Source: Sceloporus undulatus (lineage: Eukaryota > Chordata > Lepidosauria > Squamata > Phrynosomatidae). From it: DNA of 64,000 bases. The notes under the pieces were generated by a model, which saw only the letters and a program-made list of their open reading frames with translations, was not told where the DNA came from and searched no databases. The DNA lies in assembly GCF_019175285.1 (NCBI RefSeq), contig NC_056527.1, positions 121,572,382 to 121,636,381 of the forward strand, given 5' to 3'. Positions 26,928 through 38,900 of the stretch are shown here, in pieces. The position numbers and the translations under genes are program-made. Positions within the stretch are counted from its first letter, which is position 1, and every line of letters starts with the position of its first letter.

Positions 26928-29900
26928 CTAGTAAGAGCAAAGTAAAGTTATGGCAGCCACTCACAACCAACATTTATCTGCATTCCGGACTCTTCCCAAA
27001 ACAAAATGATCAACTTACTGAAGCTACAACCGCTTTGGAGAGTGTTCCCTGTTTGCTGTCCTGTCTTTGCTCCACTCCTTCAGGAAGAAACACACCTCCT
27101 AACTGAGTCAACATTGCCCTGAAGAAAGAAGAACATGGAAGTTAATTTTTAAAAAAGGAAGGGTAGCCACATTCATGGTTTGAGCGCTGGACTAGGATGC
27201 TGGGAGACCTGAGTTCAAATTCTTCTCTGCTCAGCCATGGAAACCACACTCCCTCAAGCCTCAGAGGAAGGCAATGGCAAAGCTCACCTGGAGAAATCTG
27301 GCCAAGAAATCTGGCCAACTTCTTAATTTGCCTTCTGTTTAATTAAAACAAATGAAATAGTTGAAATGCACAGGCCTCTTGGAACGCTAGTGTGCTCACA
27401 GTAGTTATACATCCAGCCACTTTGCATCTGCTCTGACAATAGCTGTTTAATGATGGTGGACTTTGGGCGGTTGGTGGTAGGTTTGGATGAAGAAAACCAT
27501 GTGCGAAGGATCACAAAATGCACCCCATAAATCCAATGTTAAGATTTAAAAAGTAATGTCTCCCACTCAGACTTTATGAGGTCATTTAGAAGAGCCCTAC
27601 TTTTGGAGGCCGTGAGTGAGATTTAGTATGTGAGATCCCCACAAATAAAGGGGGCTCAGGTGGGAGAAGGAGAGGTCCTTGTTGGGATGAAAAAGTAGGA
27701 TATCTACATTCCTAAAGAGGAAGATAAAACGTCACAGGTCTCCATCCTCTTTGAGGTTTTACAACTGTGCAGACAGAGAGGCCAGTTCTCATTGTCCATG
27801 GCTGTAAGGTGACTGAGAACAAAATCTGAAAATAAAGTTTTCCTTTTCTATTTGCAACCAAAGAATACCATCTTTTGAGATCCAAGTAATCACTTTGCTA
27901 TACGCCAAAAAACCCAAAAAACAAAACCCAAACCTGCTGTTTTGTTTGTGCATCCTCTGCATCCAAAAACACACTGTGAAAGAAGGAGTGGGTTTTGTTC
28001 TGTGAGACATTGTTTAGCACCCTACGAATCTCCCATGCTGTTTTTTTAATACATAAATGAAAGGACTCTTCTCTCTCCCAGTTTGGACGATTAGCTTGAA
28101 AACATGAAGGTGGAGGCTCCCAAAAATCTTAGAAGCTGAAAAGAAAAGTTTAACATGCCTCCCAGCTGTCAGGGAGAATCACTTTTAGTGCTATGTGAGG
28201 TAGCAGAAGCAAAAACTAAAAAGGCAGGATTGTGAACTCTTTGCAAGGTAAATCATCAAGTATATCTGAAACTTTCTGCCTTTTTGATTTGCAATGTATG
28301 CAGAGTCTGGGACGGGAAGAGTCCTAATCCGTCCACCTGGAAAGCTAAAAATTCTCCAGGCTCATTGTCGGAAGAACATATTATGCAAATCTCTGCAAAT
28401 TATTAAAATATTGTTATTTAACCAGTCTTATGAAATTTGGTTCATTTAGACACAAACGCTACTCTGCGTCGGCAGAAGAAGTAAAAGCTTTTTCAAGACA
28501 GAACCACCCACGCTAATTGCAAAAGAGGGAAAAAGAGAGAGAAAGAGCAGAAGGGAAGCTTCTGCAAGGAGTCAAACCAGCGGCAAACGGAGTGAAAGAA
28601 ATCCAAAGTGGGAAAGGCCAGGTTTGCCAATGCTAGCCATGGCAGTACTTTTTCAATCGCCACTTTCATCCTGACAAATGCCGGAGATCCTCACTTCACA
28701 TACAAGGAGGCGTAGCTACTCAGAGGTGGTGGATTAGGGCATTACGCCCTCAGTAAGGTTTCTGCACTTCTCACCATGAAATTTTCCTTTCTAGCATTGC
28801 AAACTGTGAGACACTATTTGCTGTGTTCATGTTCCCTTGGTCGCTCCTCCTGCCCCTTATCTTTGGATGCCTAAACAGTGTTTCCAAATACTCATGCAAA
28901 GTTTGAAGTTACTGCAATGCTAGAAATTTGGAAACTGAAAGAAAAATGGGAAGGAGGGGGTTAGAAATCTTATTTGTAGGAGTAATGCCCTCATTCCCCC
29001 TCTGCTAACTCCTGACTTAACCATAAATTATATCAAAATCCATAATTTTGGCCCTTCGACTAACACACGAAGTTGACTTATACACAAGTATATACAGTAG
29101 TTATTAAGGGGGGGAGGGGATAAAATTCCTACAAAGATGGCGAATAGCTCATTTCCTAAGAGTGAAAGTCCCACTTACCTGTACTTTGGGGTGAAGGCTT
29201 TGCAGTCCCAAGCTACTCTGGGCATGGCAAAACCCTGAGAGACTAGGAGGAATGGGATCAAAAGCCCATCCAGGTGCGACTTATGTGTTGATAGAAAGAC
29301 CATTGGAACATCAGGCTAGAGAGGGGGAAAACATGCACAACAGAGATTAATTTCTAGTGATGGCAAAAATACAGGATTTACTGAAAGGGATCCAGAGTAA
29401 ATGTTTCATATAAACAGAAGAACCACCCCAATGCTTCTCCTAACATCAAATAAGAGGTCGATAGGCAACCTGAAGGCACAGGCACGCACACACACACATT
29501 TTTAATTGTTATCAATCAATCAATCAATCAATCACTATTTTTACTCTGTCTTTTGCCCCAAAGTGGTACTCAACGAAGCTTACAGGATAAAGAGAAATAC
29601 ATGTAAAATTACATATTGCTAAAAATATGGATTTAAAAGCATAGGCTAAAGACAGTACAGCACTAAAACAGAAAACCTATTACACAAAACAGTTTCCCAA
29701 ATGCCTGGTGGAATATATAGAAAAGTCCTCACTGGACAGAAAAAAGAAAGCCGGAGGCAACCATCCTGGCCTCCCTAGGAAGGGAGTTCCAAGTCTAGGG
29801 CAATGGATCCCAAAGTTTGGCCCCTTTCCCCACCTTCCTGAAGGGTCACCAACATGCTTTTTCCAGGAGAGCTGCCCTCCTCTCAGAAAGCCAACATTAC

Positions 29901-32900
29901 TTACCACCTGCGCAGCTTTGCGCACCATTTCCAGCTGCCCTTTGTGGACTATCACATTGAGGAACATCTGGTTTAGGAGCTTCAGCAGAGCCCAGTGGCA
30001 AAGCCTGAAGGAAGGAAGGCCAAAAGAAATGAAAAAAAGGAAAGAAAAGGAAGGAAGGAGAAGGAGGAGGAGATGGAGAAATGGAAAATAATGAGGAAAG
30101 GGAAAGAGAAAGAAAAAAGGAAAAGAGCTGGATGAGAAAACCTTGAGTAACAAGAGCCTGCCAACTTCACTAGTAATTCCTAAGAGGCCTTTGTTAGCAA
30201 GGGCAGATAACCAAGTGGGAGCACAAGGGGAACTGCCTCCCTGCAAGTATTCTCTCCATAACAGCACATCAAAATATTTCTCTGTAGCGGGCATTTTTGG
30301 GCATGCTTGTATGTTTTAGGAGGGCTGCTTTGTGTAAAAATCACCCATAAACCAAGCCATTTTTTAAAAAACAAAAACATGGAGATCAAAAGGATTTAGG
30401 GACTGCAGCGAAAGGGTCCAGAGGAGGGCACATGGGCTGCAGGACATACTTTCCATATCCCTGCTGTAAAGGGATAGGGGGACTTGGTGGTCTCTCCCTC
30501 ATAGGATCACCATGTCCATAAGTCAAAGCTGACTTGACAGCAGTTAACAACAACAGTGTGACTCCTGTCTCAGACACTGGCACACTAGCAGGTCTCACTC
30601 TGCCTGCAGAAGAATGCTGAGACCCAAAGGATATTGGAAGCAGCACTGAAATTATATCTATTTTATTTTATAGCTAGTGATCTACTGCACAGGACTTCTT
30701 ATCTACAGAAAGGGATTGCCACCCCAGCCTATCCCGATCTTTAGTGAAGACACAATTCCCAAATCCAAGATTTAGACTGACGCCTCTTGCCGTTCAACGC
30801 CAGATCCCTCCAGGCCACGCTGCTGCCTTTATACACTCTTCACAGCACCAACTCTTTTGAAAAACAAAGGAAAGAAATTAGCCAAAGCCTGTACAAAGAC
30901 GTTAGATTTCTCTCTCACACGTACTTGCGCGCAAAGAGTTGGTTCCCCATCATCACCCTCTGCCCACACAGTCCCTGTTTTCTCAGAAAGCGCCAGGGAA
31001 AGAGCGCCGCTGAGCTCATCAGCGGTTCTTCCAAGCTAACTGCATCCGCACTGCCTTTGCTGTCCCCTAATAGTTCCTAACGTGTGTTAATTTGAAGCTG
31101 ATGAAAGGTGTTGGGTTAATAAGAACCCTCTCCTCATTGGCAAGTTTCAAAGCACTTCTCGAGGGATGCTAAACTGTGATTATCGCTCCCTCTCTCAATC
31201 CAATTTTCAAAAAATTGAATTTTCTGTAGCACAGGATAGACTTAGCGGACGTACAAAGGGCCATGCAAAGGGTTATTTCTATGCTCACATGCGCGTGGTT
31301 TTAAATTGTCTTAAACCACGAAAGGATAATTGCCAAGAAGGTAAAGGGAATTTCTTCCCCTGCATTCCCCCAATGGGCCACACCTTTGTCTTTCAATGCA
31401 CCAGAAGAAACACTGGATCCCTTCTGGCCACCATTTTGGTTGCAGTTTTGGAAAATATTGGGGGGTCTGGAGAGAGTGCAATAAACTGGCAGATCTGAAG
31501 CCAATTTTAAGCGAATTCAGCTGGTTTGGAGGTGAAAAATCATCCAAAAATCATGGAAAAAATAAATTAAGAGTTTTGGGGGGGCTGCCCAGAGGTTCCC
31601 TCTGCTCCCCCCATTTTAAACTGTTTCAACTAATTTAAAAAATATTTTCTGTGGCAAACTGTTTCATATGCTTTTTGCTCTGTTTACAATTATTCTTATT
31701 TGAAATTGTTTGAACAGCTTAAACTGATTTTGTTGCGTGTCATTCTAAGATACAGGACAGGATATAAATTTATAAGGATATAATTTATAAGGATATAAAT
31801 TATACAATACAGTTATTGGGAGGGGGACATCCAAATGCATCTGAGGAAGTAGACTTAAGTCTACGAAAGCTCATGTTGCCAACTTCTTCCTTTAGTTAGT
31901 CTCAAAGGTGCTACAAGAACTCTCAACCTACTTATCAGATGACATGTGGGATTTGTTTTAAAAATGGATTCCAATAAATAAAGCCCATCTCCCAACCAGG
32001 TCCTGGCCCATAAGTTGCCCATTTAGTCTACATGAATGTTTCATTAATTCCCCCATTTTCGGTACATGCAAGATGACCAGCACGATAAAAACATAAGCAG
32101 CCCTGTATGTTTGCAAACTCTAGCTGGAACATTTTTCCAAGCCACTGAAAGATTCATGATCATCTATGTCTCTCTACCATGAAGCTGTCAAAGACATTTC
32201 AGGGAACAATACCACTAAGAGGCCCAGCAGCAATTGTTGACCAATGAGCTGAAATATTACACCACGGATGGCATTCAGACATCTCTATTCACAGTGCTGC
32301 CATCCCTTTTCTTTCATAACCACAGAACAAGGCTGTTCAGCTCCTCCATTTCATCCCTGCTAGGATGCCTAATCCTATATACATTCAACCTATACAATGA
32401 GGAAATCAAAATAGTAAAACAGTCCCTGTACCTTGGATCAAACATCATTCAGGACAGAGACTGCAGTCAAGAAAGCAAAAGACGACTAGGGATGGGAAGG
32501 GCAGCCATGAAAGAACTAGATAAGTTCCTAAAGAGCAAAGATAGACAACTGAGCACTAAAGTTAGAATCATCCAAGTCACTGTATTCCCCATCACTATGT
32601 ATGGATGTGAGAGCTGGACAGTGAAGAAAGCGGACAAGAAAATCAATTCATTTGAGATGTGGTACTGGAGAAGAGTGCTGGGGATGCTGTGGACTGCCAA
32701 AAAAGACAAACAAATGGATCCAGGAACATATCAAGACTGAATTCTCCCTGAAAGCCAAGATGATCAGACTGAGGCTGTCGTACTTTGGACACATCGTGTG
32801 AAGGCAAAAACCACTGGGAAAGACAATAATACTAGCAAAGGTGGAGGGATGTAGAAAGAGAGGAATGGATAGACTCTATTAGAGAGTTCACAGCTATGAA

Positions 32901-35900
32901 TCTGCAGGACCAGAGCAGAGCAGTGGAGGACAGAAGGACATGGTGATGTCTCCATCCACAGGGTCACCATGAGTTGGGGTCAACTCAAAGGCAGTCAACA
33001 ACAAATGACAAAAGGATGCCCAGTGCAGATGCATTTGAATGACTCAAAAATACAATTTTACTGTGGGAGGGAATCAAGTTCTTCATACCTCAACAGAAAA
33101 GGAGAGAGAGAGGCTTGTATCTGGCAAAGGATCCTGTGGATTTCCTTGGTCCACTGGGCTACAGATATGCCAGCCGTTGGTGAATCCCCTTCGCCCCGAG
33201 GCACCGTCTGGCACACAATATCTTGTATTCTAGAAAAAAGGGGAAAGAACGTCAGCAAAAACCTTTTAGCAAGACACTCAACAAAAGTCCCAGGGTTAAA
33301 GGCACTGCAAAGTCCAAATGCTTTACAATTAAATTACTGAGAATATTCCCATTTCTGCATTCTTGAGCTGGCAGCTCAGCAAAAGTGTGGTGTGGCTGAG
33401 AGTGGAAAAACACACCTTAGGAATGACAAGAAAACGCCACAATATATATAAGACCGTCTTTCACAGTACACAATTATACAACTTTGATCCCATTTTAACT
33501 GCCATGGCTTTATCCTTTATCCTTTGGAATCATGGGATTTGTAACTTGATGTCCCTATTATGTGCCGAGAAGTCTGGCAACCATATCTTAATTTTCAATT
33601 ACAACCTAAACACCCTCAAGGCAACCGATCCCATCTGATACTCCAGGCAAACACAGTGAATAAACCCACTTCTTTTCCTCTATGCCTTGCAAGTTTCTGA
33701 AGGACTGCATAAAACAGTAGACCAGAGAAGACAATGAAGAAAAGGAAATGGACCTATGGACCATGGGAAACAGTAGCTCACTATCAACAATTTGAAAGAC
33801 CTCTTATCATCACACAATGGATGAATTTGTCAATGCTTCTCAGTTTAAAAGAATAACTTATAGAAGTTCATATCCTAAATTTTTGGTTGTTGTGCACCTC
33901 CAGGTCATTTCTGACTTATGGTGACCCTATCAGGGGGTTTTCTTGGCAAGATTTGTTCAGAGAGGGTTTGCCTTCACCTTCCTCAGAAGCTGAGAGTATG
34001 TGACTTGTCCAAATTTATCCATTAAGTTCCCATGGGCGAGCTGGGATTCGAACCTTGGCCTCCAGAGTCATAGTCCAATGCTCAAACCATGACACCATGC
34101 TGGAGCTCCTTGCATTAACAGATGTTAATGCTCTTGCATTATTAGTTAGATCTCAACAATAAACCTATAGTGCTAAGACTGTACAAAGATACATTTTTTT
34201 TAATTTTAAAGCTACTCTCCCACTTCCTCTGGTGCATTAACCATCCACAAGGGACACAATCCCTATTTCAAAAGCATTTTCTGTGTCACTTGTCAAAAAA
34301 CGCCCTCGGTCTCCAAGAAGATCCCAAAGGCTTTACCTGAACAAACTCCTCTTTTGTGTGGAGGAGAGGGAGGCTCAACGTGTGCACTATCTTGAGATCC
34401 TCAGATGAAGGGCAGAATATATATATATATATATATAATCTAGACTCAGCAACCAGGCATCAAAGAAAGGCTTGCAAATAGTTGATATAGTTGAGATGGC
34501 TAACTGTCAGAGGTTAGGGGACCATATTATCCCCCAGGGAACCTTTGAAGGCCAAACCCTCTTGCACCCCCCAAAAAAGTTGTCTGAATCGTCCCCCCTA
34601 GCATGACCTTAGAAGGTTTGGGAGCAAATTAGCCACATTTTGGGCCCTCTCTAGGCTGTTTTTATTCCATGTTACCTTCCCGATAGAAAAGAAAATGCCT
34701 TCCTTGGACCAGAAGCAGTGGTTCCCAAACACTGGTCAGATGTTTTGGACTCCAGCTCCCAGAATTCCTGACTGTTGGCCAAGATGGCTGAAGCTTCTGA
34801 GAGTTAAAGTCTGGAACAAATGGAGGACCAAAAGATGGAAAGCATAGGCCTAGATCAGTGGTTCATAAACACCGGTCCTCTAGATGTTTTAGACTTCAGC
34901 TCCCATAATTCTGACTGTTGGCCAAGTTGGCTGGAGTTTCTGAGAGTTGAAGCCCAGAGCAAATGGAGGACCAAAGGATGGAAAGCATGGGCCTAGAGCA
35001 GTGGTTCCCAAACACTAGTCACCCAGATGGTTTGGACTTCAACGTCCAAAGTTGGCTCAAGCTTCTGGGAGTTGAAGTCTGCAACAAATGGAGGACCAAA
35101 GGCTGGAAACCTTTGGTTCCCAAACAGTGGTCACCCAGATGTTTTGGACTGGCCAGGAGAACCAATGTTTTGGAGCCACTGATCTAGAGAAAGCCTCAAA
35201 GGACAGCACAATGCACTCCATGGGCCATACTTTCCCTGCCCTTGTTATGAAGGAATAAAGAGCAAGGAAACCAGGTCGGGGGGAATGGTGGAAGAGGAAC
35301 AAAGTGGTAAATAGGTGCAGATGGACACCAGCAGACAGGAGGAGACTGCTTGCCTATTAATGGGAACAAGCCCTTTCTACAACGCCTGGCTTGGCAGTAT
35401 CACAGCAACTCAGCTGAACCATCGCCTGGTGTAATTCATTATTTTCACATCAACACCAGGGGAACACAGGGTCCGCCGAGCAGATGGGGAAACAGATGTG
35501 CAGACATATCAAGTGCACTGAGATCGCAAAGCAAACACAAGAGGAGAACAAAGGGACTCCGCGTTTCCAAAACCTCTGCCTTTACGGTCTTTGCAAAGCC
35601 ATGATACATCATAGTGTTCTAGGGCATCTCCAGTCTACAAACCTCAGGATACCACAGGATCCAGTCATGGCAGTTTAAGTGGTATTAAAGTGTTATAACT
35701 GTGTAGTGTGAGAGAAATTGAAGTCCTCCCCAGCAGGGTTGCTTCTATGTTACCTACCAGATAACCTTGGGCAAGTCACACTCTCTCAGCCTCAGAGGAT
35801 GGCAATGGCAAACCCCCTTTGAACAAATCTTGCCAAGAAACCCCCAGCAAATCCGATTCAGGGCTGCCACAATTGAAAACGACTTGATGGTACACAACAA

Positions 35901-38900
35901 CAAAAAACCTGACAATCAAAGGCTACTAGTTGTGAACCCTATACAACCTCCAGGCTCAGAGGCAACATGACTCTGACCAGCAGGGCTCCTTTCTTCCTAT
36001 GAGGTTAAAATCTATATTAGGGGCTATATCTATGGACCTGGGTGGCTATTATTCTGGATCAATTAAGATAATTTGAGTGGATGAGACTCGGAGGACTTCT
36101 TGGGAAAGGTGATAAAAATTGTTTTGGAATCCCCTGTATTTTAGGAATGGAGAAGATGGCGCATTATTGCTCAAGTCAGGGTAAAGATGGATGTGATGAT
36201 CTCAATAGAGATCAGCTGCAGTTTCTCCACTCCCAGTTGCTTTTCTCATGAATACATCTAATGTCTCGTTCTGTTCCTCACATTTCCGGCAGATTTCTTT
36301 CATTCTTTTTGTTCAGTCGTAACTGGTACATTTAGAAATCCATCCTTCACACTGCAATGTCTCCTGAACATACTGGGCAGGGGGGAATACCGATCCCAGT
36401 TTTATGACAATGCAGGTACATTTTGTCTAAAGCACAGTGTCAGTCTAACTCCTACGCCAACCAATAAAAATCTGCTCTTTTACTTTTTGCTAACTTTTGG
36501 GGGAATTTTCTGGAGAGGTAGGACAAGGACAGCATGCACATCCAGCTTGTCAATATCCCTCTTCACTTGCGACGAGTCTAGAAATGGCACTTTTCTTTGG
36601 CCGTACATGTTCATTGCAATATAACCACAAGTGTCCCCTAAAAGCACCAGATCCCATCTGATCTTAGAAGTTACGCAGGGTCAGCCCTGGTTAGTAGTTG
36701 GGATGGGGGGCTGCCAATGAATTCCAGGTGCTCTGAGCTCTACTTCAGTGTGTGATGGTGTGCCTTTAAGGTGTTCTCGACTTATGGCAACCCTAAGGCA
36801 ACCCTATCATGGGATTTTCTTGGCAAGATTTGTTCGGAGGAGGTTTGCCATTGCCTTGCCCTGAGGCTGAGAGCATGCAACTTGCCCAGGAATTGCCAAA
36901 ACCACTTCTGAGTATCCCTTGCTTGAGGAAACCTTTGCTTCGAGTCCCACGGTCACTGCTTCACCAATTTATTGCACCTTGACCAAGCTTCATGTGCTCC
37001 GTAAATAGACCTTAAATATAAAATGTAAACACAGATGCAGCTGGCTGTTATCACCCTTGGCACTGATAAGGAACCTCTCCCTCTGCTAGCAGGATGTAAT
37101 GTAATACAACTTAATATATGTGCCTTCACATCTCCTTTCAACTTATGGTGACCCATGCATTTCATAGGGTTTTGCCACTACCTTCCTGGTGGCCTTCCTT
37201 GCAAGAACTAGCCAGGTCAGAACTTGCTTGGCTTTGGAGGCTGATCAGGATCAGATCTCTTTAGGGCATTTAAGCAGAAAAAGAAGTCCCCCTCACGTCC
37301 CCAAAAACTATGAACTCATCATAGCTTCTACTGTATAAACCCAGGTCTATTAAGATTTCTAGGATATATAACCACCATCTATAAGAGCTTTCCTTTGTGT
37401 TGGTCTCAGCATCTTGTCTGAGAACCTGAAAACCCCATGAAGCATCCAGTGTTGATCAGGGGATCACCTATACTTGCGACAAAAATTCAATGGGAGGAAA
37501 ATGAGGACATGGTCTTTTTTATGCTCCTTCTTCTGTTTGATCTAATTTGTAGATTCAGTGACCTTGATCTAATCTGCACAGCAGAAACAATGCAGTTTGA
37601 CACCGCTTTAACTGCCTTGGTTCAATGCCATGGAGTTTTAGGATTTGTAGTTTTGTGAGATAGTTAGCCTACTCTGTCGGAGAGCAATGGTGACACAAAA
37701 AACAACAAACCCCAGAACTCCATGGCACTGAGCGGTGTGTTCTCCGACCCTAAATTGAGCACAACCCAAGTAGTGACCAGGCTCTCCAGATCATGACGGG
37801 GGCCTAGAAAAATACCTCTTGCTGCCCAAGATTTTTTTCTGGAGGTCTCCAGGGGTTTCGGCACAAACCTTCCAGTCGCACACTGCAAGGATATAGCAGA
37901 GTCTCCTCACCAGCCAGCCTCTGTACCTGCGGCAGAGAAAGGTCACAGAAGTAAGAACAGAACATCCATCTTGGAGGTAATGAAGTCAAGTAGTCGAGAA
38001 TAGTCACTAATGCGCTCTCTGAAGGAGTACATTGACACATCAAAGCGCTCCATCAGAAAAAGATAGTAAAACACCAGGAGGGGGTATTTTTCGGGAGGAG
38101 GGAGTATTTGCATTTGGGGTCTTTCTGTGTAAAAAAACATTTTGCACAGAAGTATTTGCACCCATCTAATTGCACCCAATTGATGTTTGCACCCATCAAT
38201 GTTTCACAAAATGCTATATATGTGTGTGTTGTTATTCTTGTGTTCCTTCAAGTCATTCCTGACCGATGGAGACCCTAGTGCTGAGAGTGGGTTTCCATGC
38301 CCGAGCAGGGAATCGACCCCTCAATGCTTATACCACACTGGCTCTATCTCTGTATTTAATTTATCATTTTGGAATATTCTCATATTTGCCATTCTTCTCT
38401 CATCCTTCACTGATGTGGCTGGAAGGACTCNNNNNNNNNNTGGCCAAGTTTAGTTTCACCTTCCACAATCCCTTGCTTATAACTAGGTAAGGGCCAGAAA
38501 TTGTGGCTTGATATAAATTCTAGTTTGTTGGGGGAAAGCCAGCAGCTAAGACTTTCTCCGTAATCTCTAGAACAATCTCATTTTTAATTTGAAAGAATAC
38601 AGTCACTGGAAATCTGCAGCTGAATTATGCTCTGGGAGGTTTTTTTTTGGTTCCCTAAACATAAAAGTTGACCAAATTGTCTGCTGCCTTTCCAACAGCT
38701 GCCAGCCAGGCTGCAAAACTTTAAAAAGGAGAACATTAAGGCTGCCTTTTTCCCCTGGCTGCCTTCCCAGAGCATCCAATATCAGAGATTCCCTGCCATG
38801 CCATACAAGAGGACTGGAGGATGGCTGCTTGACAGATCTCTTCTTCACAAAATGTGTCCAACGCTTTCTAAAATGAAATAATTTAGCTGCCATCTCCACA

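Larger units (their letters stand above)
23269..29315 (-). other. GPAT2: GPAT2 acyltransferase motif exons (7-9)
   Basis: Exon 7 (29315-29179) carries motif I, H213-K-S-H-L-D218, the HX4D catalytic pair. Exon 8 (27118-27019) carries the motif II position, LGGVFLPEG (about 254-262). Exon 9 (23478-23269) carries motif III as PLLIFLEETFS (292-302), where GPAT1 has an E-G-T-R type sequence, and motif IV as IPNVLVVPVGVSYD (327-340). Mammalian GPAT2 is altered in motifs II and III in the same way. The divergence is therefore ancestral rather than a defect of this copy. Confidence 0.9.

Noticed and set aside
29680-30294. 204-codon minus-strand frame
   Set aside because: It is the GPAT2 exon 6 frame extended through a polypyrimidine microsatellite; the SSFPFFFLFPFPH part is translated repeat, not protein.
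34320-34390. Extra GPAT2 exon (IVHTLSLPLLHTKEEFVQ followed by GTAAAG on the minus strand)
   Set aside because: Exons 4 and 5 join directly in phase and align with mammalian GPAT2 without a gap, and the acceptor here lacks a pyrimidine tract.
36640-36740. A functional 5S rRNA gene
   Set aside because: The 5' third of 5S is missing, the rest is diverged, and it continues into a SINE body, so it is a retroposon.
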